Below, piece by piece: positions 1 through 12,171 of a stretch of 64,000 nucleotides of DNA (positions are counted from its first letter, which is position 1; every line of letters starts with the position of its first letter). The notes under the pieces were generated by a model. The model saw only the letters and a program-made list of their open reading frames with translations. It was not told the DNA's origin and ran no database searches. A program made the translations under genes and the position numbers. The stretch is taken from assembly GCF_027172205.1 (NCBI RefSeq), contig NC_070604.1, forward strand, positions 5,347,501-5,411,500, in the 5' to 3' direction. This DNA is from Podarcis raffonei (taxonomy: Eukaryota > Chordata > Lepidosauria > Squamata > Lacertidae).

Positions 1-331
1 CAGAGCCTAGGGCTTGCCGATCAGAAAGTCGGCGGTTCGAATCCCTGCAACGGGGTAAACTCCCATTGTTCGGTCCCTGCTCCTGCCAACCTAGCAGTTT
101 GAAAGCACATCAAATTGCAAGTAGATAAATAGGTACCGCTCCGGCGGGAAGGTAAACGGCGTTTCCGTGCGCTGCTCTGGTTTGCCAGAAGCGGCTTAGT
201 CATGCTGGCCACATGACCCAGAAGCTGTACATCGGCTCCGTCAGCCAATAAAGCAAGATGAGTGCCACAACCCCAGAGTCGGTCACGACTGGACCTAATG
301 GTCAGGGGTCCCTTTACCTTTATCTTTACCA
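1..331 (+). mobile_element. tRNA-headed SINE, Sauria-like (head cut by window edge)
   Basis: Box-B-like 'GGTTCGAATCCC' near the start and a 'CCCTTTACCTTTA' repeat tail mark the common SINE of this window. The 3' body contains 'GAGTCGGTCACGACTGG', close to the BovB 3' end. It lies in intron 6 of gene A, next to an L1 remnant. Confidence 0.8.
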
Positions 332-334
332 TCT

Positions 335-1885
335 ATATAATATTTTCATATAGTTTTCTCTTAAACTATAAAATGCTCCAAATTTTATATCCACCTTTGA
401 TAAACTTTCCCATACATCCGTTTTTATATTATTAACAATATCTATTGCCCAGTTTATCCTTGAAGATTTCACTTGTTCATCCTTTGTCTCCCATTCCAAT
501 AACATCTTATACATTTTAGATATCACTTTAACATTACAGTTTAATAGGTCTCTTTCCAGTTGTGATGCTTGTTCCCCAACCCCACCACTTCATATCCTTT
601 TTAAATACTTCATTCAAATGATGATATTGTAACCATGTTGTTAACTTCTCTGATAAAACCTTAAATTATTTTACTTTAAATTCTCCAAAGGTGAAAGTCA
701 TAGTGGTGGTTTGGTCTCCAACAGGTTTCTGTTTTTAGTGTTTCTGTTTTAAATATTTAAAACACTTTCCCACTCTATTTCTTGGTTTGTTATCATTGAA
801 TATTGCATTTGCAACATCTTGACATCCTGTTTCACTATCTCTTTTCAAGGGAAATTCATTAATTGTTTCCCTTTCCCTTTTATTTCCTGTAAAATTTCTT
901 GTTTTTTTCTGCTCTCTTATATTTGTTTGGTATGCGCTTTGCTATGTAAAAAAAAACCACCCCTACATTACCACTTTACTCACACCCCATAGCACCTTTA
1001 AATCTATCTCTTGGTTTAAATTAATTTCAAAATAATCCTTTAATTTTTTTGCCCCCTTTTCTAATATTTCTTGATTTAATAAATTTTATAATTTACTAAT
1101 TTTTCATTTAGTCTCCATCTCATCGGGAAACTTGTCTCTGTTCTTAATTCCACTGTTATAGAGTTGTAGTCTTGTAAAGTTCTTGATTTCTGCCCTCTTT
1201 ACCTTAGTATAAAAATCTTTAGAAGTCCATACAGGGTTTTTTCCAGCTTGCAGAATAATTCGCAGTCGAATAAAATGTACTGTGGGTGTTTTTCTCTCCA
1301 AATGTCAATTAAACTTAAATTGTCAGTCATCCTAAAAAAGGCATTCAGTAGCTTGCCTTCTTTTGTTTCATTTTTTCTTATACTTATACTCCTGTCCCAA
1401 TCTAGGGAGGCTACACCATTCATATCACCCATCAAAATCACCTTTTCATTCAAATGTTCAAATAATATTTCTTCTAGCCCCTAATGAAAATCTGGTGTAT
1501 TTTCCCATTATCAATATTCTTCCTTGTTCATCTTTGAATAATTGTTTTGGGTCCAAATCTGGTTTTATACACATTACAACTCCTCTCTTTTTTGTTATAT
1601 CAGAAGGTACAAAGTTCTTTCCCAACCTTTTATTTAAGTTTTATTTATCCAAGTTTAACTTCTTTAAAACATGTTCAATTTTATTCCCTTTAGTCTTATT
1701 ATTTAGCCTATTTACATTCCAAGTTAGAATTTTCAAAGCCATCTTGTTCCATATTTATTTCTCTTTCACCTCCACCTCTGTTGAATCTTCCTCTTCCTGT
1801 CCAGCTTTCTGTCCAAATGCTCTTTCTCCAACTAACTTTTCCCCATATTTTCTCCAAAATTTGTCTTGCCTTTATATGTAAAAGA
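335..1885 (-). mobile_element. L1 LINE remnant with most of ORF2 deleted
   Basis: On the minus strand, DNA near 1680-1745 encodes the start of L1 ORF2 ('ALKILTWNVN'), and 1199-1453 encodes an endonuclease piece ('GDMNGV'). The stretch 326-526 encodes the far C-terminal ORF2 region ('KMYKMLLEWETKDEQV'). The reverse-transcriptase centre is missing between them, and several stops and shifts are present. It is old, inactive and located in intron 6 of gene A. Confidence 0.65.
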
Positions 1886-2148
1886 TACCACCTCAAGATA
1901 TTCCCAGCAGTGATATTTCAATAATCATCCTGGATGAATTTCTCTCCATCAGTATATCAGGTTATTGGCTAAAATGTTTGTTTGTCCTGTTTTAAAATAC
2001 CTTGGCCTAGAGATTAAATTTGCAAGCCTAGGGAATTGGAGAACCAGTTTATGGCAGTTTTATGCTTCAAGTATTAATATCTTAAGAGACCAAGGTCAAG
2101 GAGATAATCTTGGCAGAAAAATTAATGCTTTTCTTTTAATTTCCCCAG

Positions 2149-3649
2149 TAAGGGTCCAAGAAGAAATTGCAAAAGTTGTTGGATCTTCTCAGCCAAGGAT
2201 TGAACACCGAACAAAAATGCCTTATACAGATGTCGTAGTCCATGAGATCCAGAGATTTGCCGATATCGTCCCAACCAACCTGCCACATGCCACGACTACA
2301 GATGTTACCCTTAACGGCTACTTCATTCCAAAGGTGATCCATTTCATTGAACTGCTGCCCACTAGTTACAATATATTTTAAGGCTTTCCTGGGAGTAAGC
2401 CCCTTGGACTTTAGTGTGGGTGACATCTGTGCAGACTTGTATAAAATTGCACTGTAAGCATGCAATCTACCCTTTGGAAGCTGTCAGGCATCAACTTCAA
2501 CCCATTAAACAGATCTCAGTGGGAAGGAGCACAAGGTTGGAAAACAAACCATATCTTTTGGAAGATCATGACTTACATGTTAAAGTTTTTCAAACTAAAT
2601 ACATTTCTCATATGAATTCAAATCTCATTTCTACAGCACTCAATATTTATTGGACTAGAGGCATCTGCTTTATTCTAAATTAACTCTCGCTTTGCTTTTG
2701 CAGGGGACTCATATCATACCGTTGCTGTCCTCTGTGCTGCATGATGAATCTCAATGGGAGAAACCACATAAATTCTATCCTGAGCATTTTCTTAATTCTG
2801 ATGGAAAATTCATAAAGAGAGATGCTTTCATGCCTTTCTCGGCAGGTAACTTTTTTTTTTTTTTTTGCTTTTGTGTGTATCTGCATGGGATTTTTACATG
2901 CCTGGAATGTAGAATACTGTGCAAAGGTAAGAATCACATCAGTTGCTTTGGCCATTTCTGCCACCAGATCTGGCCACCATTGGGGTGTGGCCCCTGCAAT
3001 GTTGCTCACCAGGGAATGTGGCCCTCAGGGTGAAAAAGATTCCCCTTCCCCCAGTTTTCAGCATTGCAGGATGGCTCGTATTGGGAGTTCATAATTCTTT
3101 TAAGATGGATACCATTAGCTGTTATTTTATTGCTGCAATTTAATCTGCTTTAAACTACAGTGGTGCCTCAGTTTATGAACTTAATCCGTTTCAGAAGTCC
3201 ATTCTTAAACCGAAACCGTTCTTAAACCGAGGTGCGCTTTCACTAATGAGGCCTCCTGCCGCTGGTGCCCTTCCACCACTCAGATTCCGTTCTTAGACTG
3301 AGGTAACATTTGCAAACCGGGACACTACTTCTGCTTTTGGGGAGTTCGTAAACCAAATCGTTCGTAAACAGGGCTGTTCTTAAACCGAGGTACCACTGTA
3401 TTTGGGGTGTTTTTAAGCAACTGATAAACCTGGTTTCTCTGCCCCCTTTGATTCGTTACAGGTCGGAGAGCATGTGTAGGTGAGACTCTTGCCAAAATGG
3501 AGCTCTTCCTCTTCTTCACAACTCTGCTGCAGAGATTCACCTTCCAGCCACCCCCTGGAACATCTCAAGAAGACCTGGACCTTACTCCTGCTGTTGGGCT
3601 TACAGCACCTCCCATGCCCTACCAACTCTGCGCTCTGCCACGTTTCTAA
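2149..3649 (+). CDS. CYP2K-like: CYP2K-like cytochrome P450, gene A (3' part, exons 7-9)
   Basis: This is the 3' end of a family 2 P450, a haem-thiolate monooxygenase of the ER membrane. Exons are 2149-2333 (185 bp, K-helix ExxR in 'HEIQRF'), 2704-2845 (142 bp, ends 'PFSA') and 3462-3649 (188 bp, 'GRRACVGE', stop TAA). The haem loop F-S-A-G-R-R-A-C-V-G is split across the exon 8/9 junction, as is usual in CYP2. All borders are AG/GT and phases match genes B and C. Exons 1-6 must lie left of the window, because 1-2148 is intron 6. No stop or frameshift is seen. The closest family by eye is CYP2K; CYP2W is the main alternative. Introns 7-8 are strikingly close to those of gene B. Confidence 0.9.
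3158..3398. mobile_element. Tigger/pogo-type MITE, 241 bp
   Basis: Starts CAGTGGTGCCTCAG and ends AACCGAGGTACCACTG, so the termini are inverted repeats, and it is flanked by TA on both sides. CAG-starting inverted repeats with a TA target site are typical of Tigger/pogo. The inside is non-coding. It lies in intron 8 of gene A. Confidence 0.75.
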
Positions 3650-3808
3650 GACTCACAAGCTCCTGGATTGCTTTGTCAGGAGCTCGTCCTACACTCGAGT
3701 AGGACCCTGGTAGAGTCACATGCCTGACTGGCACATTCTTTCCCTCCTGATTGTTCGTTCGGGAGCTTCAAAAGCTTTCTTCAGCCTGAACATTACAGTG
3801 ATCGATGC

Positions 3809-4629
3809 TGTCAGCGCTGCCCAAGGTCCCAGCTCACACAAGACCAACGCTGCTTCTTCCTCAAGTAAAAAAGTCTTTATTGAAGTTCAGTTTCATTTCC
3901 AGACGCGCAGCGTGCAACGCTACGTCTATGCCTTAGACCGTAGAAGTCCCATCTGAATCTCCTCCCCCCTGACACCAGCTTAAGATTCTAGCCTTACTCC
4001 ACCTCTTCCTCTGTTCCTTCTTTCTCTGGGTCCTCCTGCTAGTCGGAGTCTCAGCCCTCCTAGATTCTTCTGACGCTGAGTCCGCCGACTCTTCTCCCCC
4101 CCTCCTTCGGGCTTTAGGACCTGGCTCCCAATCCGGGTTTTCTGCTGTCCCGCGCTCCTCCACATTTGAACTTGGCGCGCGCGCGCAGCCTCCCACTTTC
4201 CTTCTGACCGTTACACTTGTGTCACTGCTCCCTCTTTCGGGGAGGCTAGCTGGACCTGGCCTTCCCTCCGTCTCCCCACTCCCCGATGGGGGCGTGGTTA
4301 CCCCTGACTCATCTTCTCTCCCCGCTGGAGGAGAAGCTGGTCCTGACTCATGTGACTCTTCCCCCCCACTGTGCTCTGGTGGGGGAACTGGTCCTAATCC
4401 TCCGCTACTCCTTTGGGACTCCCCTCTGGTTCCTTGTTTATGGAGCGTCCCCCCTGGGACTCGCCTCGCCCTTACCATAGGCGCCCCCTCCTGGGAATCT
4501 TCTGATTCGCTGGAGAAGCTCATGGAATCTCTCGGGCCACTGTCATATTCCCCTACACTCCCCTCTGATTCCTCTCCTCCGCTCTCTATTTGCTCTCTCC
4601 CCTGCTCTTCTGCTCCTGAGCCTCTGACA
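3809..4629 (-). repeat. 3' LTR of the chromovirus (821 bp)
   Basis: Begins TGTCAGCGCTGCCC and ends CCTCTGACA on the + strand, the same length as the other LTR and nearly identical. AATAAA is present on the minus strand near the R region. Part of the acidic extra reading frame runs into it. Confidence 0.92.
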
Positions 4630-5003
4630 TCCATCCCCCCCTCGAAGCCCCCCCTTCCCCCCTCCCCCTCTTCGGGTGTGGGTTCCAGGTGCTCCAGCGC
4701 TGGGGGTGTGAGTGCTGGCTTCCGTTCTCTCCCCCTGGTGTGCAACCGGCCAGCGGGATCAGGCCCCCCCACGATGGGTTCGTCGACGTCGACTTCCTCT
4801 GCTTCCATTTCTCTGCTGTCGTGCTCAAAACCAAGATCCTCCCCCCACACGTCCATGTCCTCCTCTCCACCCGGTCCCTCGGGTGAGGCTGTGTGCAAGG
4901 GCCCCCTCAGCAGTTCCCTGCTCCACCCCACTTCTGGTTGAGTGTCCCACCAATAGGAGCAGTCCGTGACAAACCCCGAGAGCGACCCCTCCTGGGAGCT
5001 CAT
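3933..5003 (-). other. extra acidic reading frame of the chromovirus, entering the 3' LTR
   Basis: A long open frame (about 356 codons) downstream of the integrase region, running into the 3' LTR. Its N-terminal two thirds are rich in Glu, Asp, Gly, Ser and Pro; the C-terminus is Arg/Lys-rich ('RRTQRKKEQRKRWSK'). No signal peptide or membrane segment is seen, so it does not look like an envelope protein. I do not recognise a family. It could be a real accessory product or compositional chance in GC-rich DNA. Confidence 0.45.
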
Positions 5004-8000
5004 CCCAGGCGTCGGCTCCTCATCTGAGGAGAAACCCTAGAACGTGCTGGCTGACAGTGTGGGTGTGAAAAGCCAGTCGTCGAAATACTCCGCCGGCATG
5101 GGTCTGTGTGGGAAGATTGAATGGAACTCATCTTTGAGGTAGTGCTCCTCCACGGCATAGCACGGCACCCACTCGTTGGCGCTGGCCGGAGTACCCTCCC
5201 TGGCGAGGAGATATTCAACTCCCTCTTCCCCCCATCTGGAGTCCAAAATCTCCGTGACCTCGTTGAGTGGCGTCGCCCTCTGTGGTCCCTCCCCTGTTGG
5301 CGATGGGCTACGTGGGGCTGGTGCGGTCCCTGGCGCCTGAAACCTGTGGGGTGCCTTGTAAGGTGTGAGCACTGACCTGTGAAAGACTGGGTGCATTCTG
5401 GAGCCCTCCGGGAGTGTCAACCGGTAGGCCACTGGATTGATTTGTGCCGCGACCTGGTAAGGTCCCAGCTGCTTGTGCCCGAGCTTCTTCTTAGCTAGCG
5501 TTCTGGCCGGCACTGCCTGAGCTGCTAACCAGACCCAGTCCCCTACCTGTATATCTTCCCCAACCCTCCTGTGCCTGTCTGCCTGCATCTTGTAGGCGTG
5601 TTTCGCGAGTTCCAAGTGCCTTCGGAGCTGCTCATGGACCTCCTGTAACTCTGCGGCTAAGTGCTCTGCCCCCCGTGGCTCCCCCTCTGCCCCGGTCTCC
5701 AACCCCGGGAAGGTTCTGGGGTGGCGCCCATTGTTGGCGAAGAACGGTGTCACCCCTGTAGACCCGTGCTTCGTGTTGTTGTAGGCAAACTCGGCTAGCG
5801 GTAGGTAGTCCACCCAGGTCGAGGGCTGTTGATTGGCGTAGCATCGCAGGTACTGCTGCATGATGGCGTTGACCCTCTCCGCTTGTCCGTTGGTCTGCGG
5901 GTGTCGTGCCGACGCTAAGTTGATCTTGACGTTCAGGATGCCCAGCAGCTTCTGCCAGAAGTTCGAGATGAATTGGCGGCCCCGGTCGGACAGGATGGAC
6001 CGCGGCAAGCCGTGAGCTTTGAACACGTGGTCTATGAACAGCTTGGCGGTCTGTTCCGCTGTGGCCACCTTCACGCACGGAATGAAATGCGCCATCTTGG
6101 TGAAGAGGTCTACGACCACGAGTAGCGCTGTTTTGCCGCGCGAACTGGGCAGATCTGTAACAAAGTCCAGGGCCACTTTCTCCCATGGTTCGAGCGGCGT
6201 CTGCAGCGGTTCCAGCAGACCCGCCGGCTTCCTGTGTACTGGCTTGGCCCTTTGGCAGGTGTCACACCTGGAAACGTAATCTGCAACTTCTCCCCGCACC
6301 TTGGGCCACCAAAAGTCCCTTGTGACTAATTCCGCCGTCTTGTCCTTGCCGAAGTGCCCAGCGCTGGGCGCGTCGTGCAGCTGCTGCAAGACTCTCGCGC
6401 GAAGGTCGTCTCCCGGTACGTAGAGAGCCCCTTTACGGAGGAGTAGTCCGTCGCGTATCTGGAACTCGTCGTCCCTCGCTGTGCCGTTTCGCACCTCCTC
6501 CATCTTGGATTGCGCAAACGAATCCGCCTGTAGCGCGCGACGGACTGCGTCCAGGTCCACTGCGGCTGAAGCGCACGCCCACACCTCTGGTGCGAAAATG
6601 TGTTTGGCCGCTGCCGGTGCCGCTTCCTTGAGATACTGCGGCTTCCTGGATAGCGCATCCGCCATGACGTTGTTGTCTCCCGGGATGTATTCTATCCGGA
6701 AATCGAAATCTGCAAAGAACTCCGCCCAGCGGAGTTCAGGAACTTCGCCGTGCGCCAGTACTCCAGGTTCTTATGGTCCGTGCGGACCTGCACTGTGTGT
6801 CTGGCTCCGACGAGGAAGTGCCGCCACGCCTTGAAGGCTGCATGAATGGCCAGCAACTCCCTGTCCCAGATGGTGTAGTTCTGCTCCGACGTGCTGGAGT
6901 AGAATGCGCACGGTCTCCAGTCCCCTTGCGGATCTTGCTGCAACAGGACCGCCCCCACCGCTCTGTCCGAGGCGTCCGTTTCAACCCTCATCGGTTTGCT
7001 GGGGTTTACGTGTAGCAGCTGTTCTTCGGACGCGAAGAGACGCTTGAGCCTCCGAAAGGACTGCTCCGCCTGGTCCGTCCAGGTGAACTTCTTCTTCTTG
7101 GAGCTGAGGGTGTCCGTGATGGCCGCCGTCTCCTTCGCGAACCCCTTGATGAACTTGCGATAAAAGTTGGCGAAACCGACGAACTTCTGGACCTCCTTCC
7201 GGTTGCGCGGGCTCTTCCAGTCCAACACTGAGCGGACCTTGGCGCTGTCCATGGCAAGTCCCTTGTCGGACAGCTTGTAGCCCAGGAAATCCACCTCTGT
7301 CGTGTCAAACTGGCACTTCTCCAGTTTGGCGTAAAGTCTGTGCTCCTGTAGTCTCTGCAAGACCTCCTTGACGTCCTCCTCGTGCGCCTCCTGCGATTCC
7401 GAAAAGATCAGGATGTCATCTAAGAAGCAGGCGCACTTCTTGTAGAGGAGTCCCGCTAGCACGTGGTGCATGAAAGCTTGGAAACAATGGGATCCATTTT
7501 GGAGACCAAACGGCATGACTCTGTATTCATAGGTTCCTAAAGGCGTAAACATGGCTGTCTTCCACTCGTCGCCCTCCCGCATGCGTATAAGGTTGTAGGC
7601 CCCTCGTAGATCCAACTTGGTGAAGATCCGTCCCTCCCTCACCGTCGCGAGCAGGTCGTCAATTTTGGGCATGGGGAATGCTGTGGGCTTTGTCCTGGAA
7701 TTGATGATTCTATAATCCACTATGAGCCTCCGTTCGGGCGTGTCTCTCTTCTTCATGAAAAACACGGGACTGCCCCCCACTGCTTTGGATTCCCGGATGA
7801 ATCCCCGCTTCAAATTGCGATCTATGAACTCCCTGAGTTCTTGCATTTCGTCTTCAGACATGGAGTACAGTCTCCCAGTCGGCAGCGTCGCCCCCGGCAG
7901 GAGGTCAATCTTGCAGTCGTAGGGTCTGTGGGGAGGCAGCTTGTCCGCTTCCTTCTCGCAGAAGACTTCCAAAAAGGCCTTGTACTTGTTGGGTACCGCT

Positions 8001-9617
8001 TGCACCATGCCTAGGTGTAGCTGCGGTGCATCCTCTTGCCCCTCTTCTTCCTGGCAGGTCTGGATGCAGTGCGCTGCGCAGTAGGAAGAGCAGAAGGTCA
8101 ATTGCCGCTGGTACCACGCTAATGCCGGGCTGTGCCTATCCAGCCAACTCATGCCCAACACTATGGGCGTGTCCGACAGGTGGGTGACGTTGAAACTGAT
8201 GACTTCACGGTGGTTCCCAATTTGCATCACCAGAGGCGGTGTCTGCTGTACCACCTCTCCTCCCAGTATCTTCCTGCCATCTACCGTGACAACATTTAGG
8301 GGCATCGTGGCTGGCAGGAGTGCTATGCGATGCTGCTTGACGAAGTCCAACCCTACAAAGTCTGCATTGCTACCAGAGTCAATGGTAATAGGGACCTCCA
8401 GGGTGAGCCCATCGGGCAGCTGGAGCGATGCAGTGAGTTGCACCACTGGTTTGGGTGGGAGGGGGTCTGTGGGCTGCAAAATCTCTGGGGACTGCTTCAC
8501 TGACTCGCCTGGTTGAGCCCCAGTGCCTCCGTTTCCAACCAGGCTCCTCCGTTTCCCTGCAGCTTTTCCCCCTGCTGAATTGCTCCTTTTACAGTTGCTG
8601 AGGCTGCAGTGTGCTTCTGGAGCCTCTGGGGACACTCTTTGGCCATGTGCAGTGCACTGTCGCAGATGTAACACTTCCTGCTCCCTCTAGGAGCCTTCGC
8701 CTTGACTGCTCCTGGTGTTTGGGCTCTGCTTGCTGTCTGAGCCCTTGCACCTCCGATCTCCATCGGCTCCTCTCCCCTCCCCAGCGGAGGCGTGGACTGA
8801 GCGCGCTCTGTCTCTCTGGGTAGGAAGGGAGTTGTTCTAACTGACGTGTTTGCTCTTCGCCCCTCCTCCCTGCTCCACGGGCGTTCTTCCAGGCGCACCC
8901 CAATTGCGAGCGCCCTTTGGACTACTTCTGTGGTATTTTGGGGTCTCTCCCCCCTGGCCAGCTCATCTTTCACGGCTCCATTCAGCCCCTCCCAGAACAG
9001 ATCCCTGACGGCAGCTGAGTCCTTCTGCCAGCCCAGCACATTTACTAACCCAAAAAAGCGGGAATGATACTGGCGCACCGTCGCTTTTCCTTGCCGCAAT
9101 CCATGCATTTCCCTTCTAGCGACATCCACATCTACCGTTGATTTAAAGCAAGCGTCCATGGCTTCAATAAAGGTGCTTGAATCTTTGAGGGCGGGGTCAT
9201 TTTCGCGTAATAAGGTTCGCAGCCACGACTTAGCTTCCCCATGCAGATGAGTGATTATGAAACCCACTTTCTCCTCCTCATCCCTAAAGTCTTTCCGAAG
9301 CAATTTGAGCGCGAAAACTACTTCTGCTCTGAAGTTAGGGTACTGCTGCAGGTTCCCGTCAAAGTGAGTTACAATACTGGCCCCCCTTTTCCCGAGGCCA
9401 ACTCCCTCCGGCTTGGCTCCCAGCTGCCCCTCCTTTCCCCAACTGTCCCACCTGGCTTGCAGATCCTGGCAGAGCGCAGCTGTTTCTCCTTCCTTTTTCT
9501 TAGATGCAGCCAATTCTGCGTAGAGCGCTGAGACTGCCTCCTGCAGTTGCTTGACTTTCTCCTCTGTAGTCATCTTTGCCTATCTTCATGAGCTTGCAGA
9601 GTTCAGATGGGACTTAC

Positions 9618-10438
9618 TGTCAGCGCTGCCCAAGGTCCCAGCTCACACAAGACCAACGCTGCTTCTTCCTCAAGTAAAAAAGTCTTTATTGAAGTTCAGT
9701 TTCATTTCCAGACGCGCAGCGTGCAACGCTACGTCTATGCCTTAGACCGTAGAAGTCCCATCTGAATCTCCTCCCCCCTGACACCAGCTTAAGATTCTAG
9801 CCTTACTCCACCTCTTCCTCTGTTCCTTCTTTCTCTGGGTCCTCCTGCTAGTCGGAGTCTCAGCCCTCCTAGATTCTTCTGACGCTGAGTCCGCCGACTC
9901 TTCTCCCCCCCTCCTTCGGGCTTTAGGACCTGGCTCCCAATCCGGGTTTTCTGCTGTCCCGCGCTCCTCCACATTTGAACTTGGCGCGCACGTGCAGCCT
10001 CCCACTTTCCTTCTGACCGTTACACTTGTGTCACTGCTCCCTCTTTCGGGGAGGCTAGCTGGACCTGGCCTTCCCTCCGTCTCCCCACTCCCCGATGGGG
10101 GCGTGGTTACCCCTGACTCATCTTCTCTCCCCGCTGGAGGAGAAGCTGGTCCTGACTCATGTGACTCTTCCCCCCCACTGTGCTCTGGTGGGGGAACTGG
10201 TCCTAATCCTCCGCTACTCCTTTGGGACTCCCCTCTGGTTCCTTGTTTATGGAGCGTCCCCCCTGGGACTCGCCTCGCCCTTACCATAGGCGCCCCCTCC
10301 TGGGAATCTTCTGATTCGCTGGAGAAGCTCATGGAATCTCTCGGGCCACTGTCATATTCCCCTACGCTCCCCTCTGATTCCTCTCCTCCGCTCTCTATTT
10401 GCTCTCTCCCCTGCTCTTCTGCTCCTGAGCCTCTGACA
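9618..10438 (-). repeat. 5' LTR of the chromovirus (821 bp)
   Basis: Partner of the LTR at 3809-4629. By eye they differ at about three positions, two of them inside a short GC-alternating run. It is followed on its far side by GATGC, matching the duplication at the other end. Confidence 0.92.
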
Positions 10439-10753
10439 GATGCCAACAGACATTGGCACACTTAGGGATCCACAGAGTCTTCACAGCTTGCGTAACAGAC
10501 CTCAGCAACTCAGCATTTTGGCTAATCTACTTTATTTACATATAAACACACACGGAGCACTGCAACATGGCTCCCTCTCTCTCTAGCATCAGACAGCAAA
10601 GAGAAAGAGCAAAGGACAATAGTCCAACTTCACAGAACACAGTAACACAAACATCCTGTCTCCATCAATTCCCACTTTGTGGAGTCAAAACATACACTGT
10701 CATGTGAAAGACAACAATCCCATGACTGCAATCATGGAGCAGGAATTCTAACA

Positions 10754-11081
10754 TGCTTATCCTATCTGTTTTTGCAATGCAAGCCTTTTTTAAACACCCC
10801 TGTTCAACAAGGGTATTTGGGTTGGGTAGCCTACTGGTGGAATTGGTCCATGCTTTGTCACAAACATGAAGTGTTCCCCTTTACCTGCCATACTGCCGAA
10901 TCCCATGAAACTAGCATTGGGGAATCTCTTACTTAAAACCTGGCCCTGAGTTCTTATGACACTTGGGGCATAGAGATCAACCAACAAAGCTGGTTGCATG
11001 TATTCCCATGTTAACATATACTTTCAAATATCTTGAAGCATGGTATTCCCAAGTAGATGTGCAGAGTATTGTGACCAAGAC
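10754..11081 (+). repeat. paralogous 3' flank of gene A
   Basis: This stretch aligns with DNA after genes B (27165 onward) and C (49150 onward, resuming near 50650). A landmark is the run around 'AGAGATCAACC' at about 10973, 27665 and 50711. It shows that the duplicated unit includes the gene and at least several hundred bases of 3' flank. Confidence 0.7.
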
Positions 11082-11355
11082 AATAAAGGGTCTGGAAACC
11101 AAGCCTTATGAGGAATGGTTGAGGAAGTTGGGTATGTTAACTTCTGTGGCTCCAATGTATTCGGATTCTGAACTGTATTTGTTGATGTCAGGCAATGGCT
11201 TTGTTTCCTCCTGGTTCTTTAAAAACTCTGCCATAATAGATGCGTCAACTGGGTTTGCTTCTGGCATCTCTATGCTGTCAATTAGTTCAGTGACTTTCTG
11301 CTTCTGGCTTAGAATAAAACAACCATCTTTTCTCTGTATTTGGACTCCTAGATAG
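11082..11355. other. A/B spacer, no gene recognised
   Basis: Contains a stretch near 11085-11150 like a LINE-derived phrase common in lizard genomes ('GGTCTGGAAACCAAGCC'). No ORF with family similarity was seen, and the rest is unclassified. Confidence 0.4.
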
Positions 11356-11357
11356 TA

Positions 11358-11609
11358 CAGTGGTACCTTGGTTTATGAACTTAATCCACTCCGGAAGTCC
11401 GTTCTTAAACCAAAGCGTTCTTAAACCAAGGCGTGCTTTCCCATGGCAGCGGGGGACTCAGTTTACAAATGGAACACACTCAACAGGAAGTGGAAAATGT
11501 CCTGCTTCCAAGGCAAAGCTCACAAACCAAAACACCTACTTCTGGGTTTGCAGTGTTCTTAATCCAAGTTGTTCATAAACTAAGCCGTTCTTAAACCAAG
11601 ATACCACTA
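11358..11609. mobile_element. Tigger/pogo-type MITE
   Basis: Begins CAGTGGTACCTTGG, ends AACCAAGATACCACT with a decayed last base, and is flanked by TA on both sides. It belongs to the same family as 3158-3398. Non-coding. Confidence 0.7.
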
Positions 11610-11879
11610 TAATCAACTTTCTCTGAGAGTCTGGGTAGCTTAAGGCTTCCCTCATCAACAGAATTCTGACTGGTTATATCAAAAATAAAAATGGGGGAAA
11701 TGTGTCAAAATCAAAATTTACATCTCCAAAAGATGAAAAACTCAAAACCTTCTCTGCCTAGCTACTGCTCTGGGAGGGAAGAGGGAGCTAATCCCTTTCA
11801 CATTGGAGTCAATGTATATCACCATGTTATCGCCAGGAAATAGAAAAAAAATGTCCGCTTTGAATCTCTCTTCTCTCTT

Positions 11880-12170
11880 CTTTCTGTATATATATAATTT
11901 TTATTTATTTCCCATTTAATAATATACGTTCACATCATTACAATCCACTTTACGTCCCTGGCTCTTTACAACCTATCAACTTCCTTCCCTCCCGCCTCAT
12001 GGCTTTCAAAGTTAACCTTTACACCATTGTATTTTGTACGTTTTCCAATTCTAATTCCACTCATTACAAAATAATTCAAAATTTAAATATAGAAAGGTAG
12101 AAAATTTCTCATTACAAGTCTTCAGACACCCGTGCTAGTGATGATAATTGCTTACAATAATCTTTCAGAT
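11880..12170 (-). mobile_element. L1 3' end fragment
   Basis: AT-rich segment that on the minus strand ends in an A-rich tail like other L1 3' ends in the window (compare 45184 onward). Coding parts are absent. It is followed directly by a TA-flanked MITE. Confidence 0.4.
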
Positions 12171-12171
12171 A

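Larger units (their letters stand above)
3809..10438 (-). mobile_element. Ty3/gypsy chromovirus, young, nearly whole (6.6 kb)
   Basis: An LTR retrotransposon on the minus strand flanked by the 5-bp duplication GATGC (3804-3808 and 10439-10443). Order: 5' LTR 9618-10438, gag region 8497-9573 with a CCHC knuckle ('CYICDSALHMAKEC'), and pol region about 5037-8674. Pol reads protease ('DSGSNADF'), reverse transcriptase ('FLDDILIF'), RNase H, integrase ('RCDTCQRAKP' zinc finger) and a C-terminal chromodomain-like segment. Then come an extra acidic reading frame, a purine-rich tract next to the 3' LTR, and the 3' LTR 3809-4629. The chromodomain places it with chromoviruses, the group of vertebrate Sushi/Amn elements. 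LTRs are each 821 bp with about three differences, so insertion is recent. It looks close to whole, with about one apparent break in pol. No envelope gene is recognised. Confidence 0.92.
3674..10753 (-). mobile_element. solo LTR (about 445 bp) split by a chromovirus
   Basis: Two pieces, 3674-3808 and 10444-10753, form one LTR of about 445 bp beginning TGTCAGG and ending TCTAACA. It is flanked by the 5-bp duplication TGCTT (3669-3673 and 10754-10758). The 3' flank of gene B reads straight through this point ('GGGTTGCTTATCC'), which is the empty site. AATAAA on the minus strand suggests minus orientation. The interior between the pieces is the younger Ty3/gypsy element. No internal virus genes of its own remain. 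Confidence 0.75.

Noticed and set aside
4219-4941. Long + strand Ser/Pro-rich open frame
   Set aside because: Antisense shadow of the GC-rich chromovirus LTR region; repeated in the second LTR.
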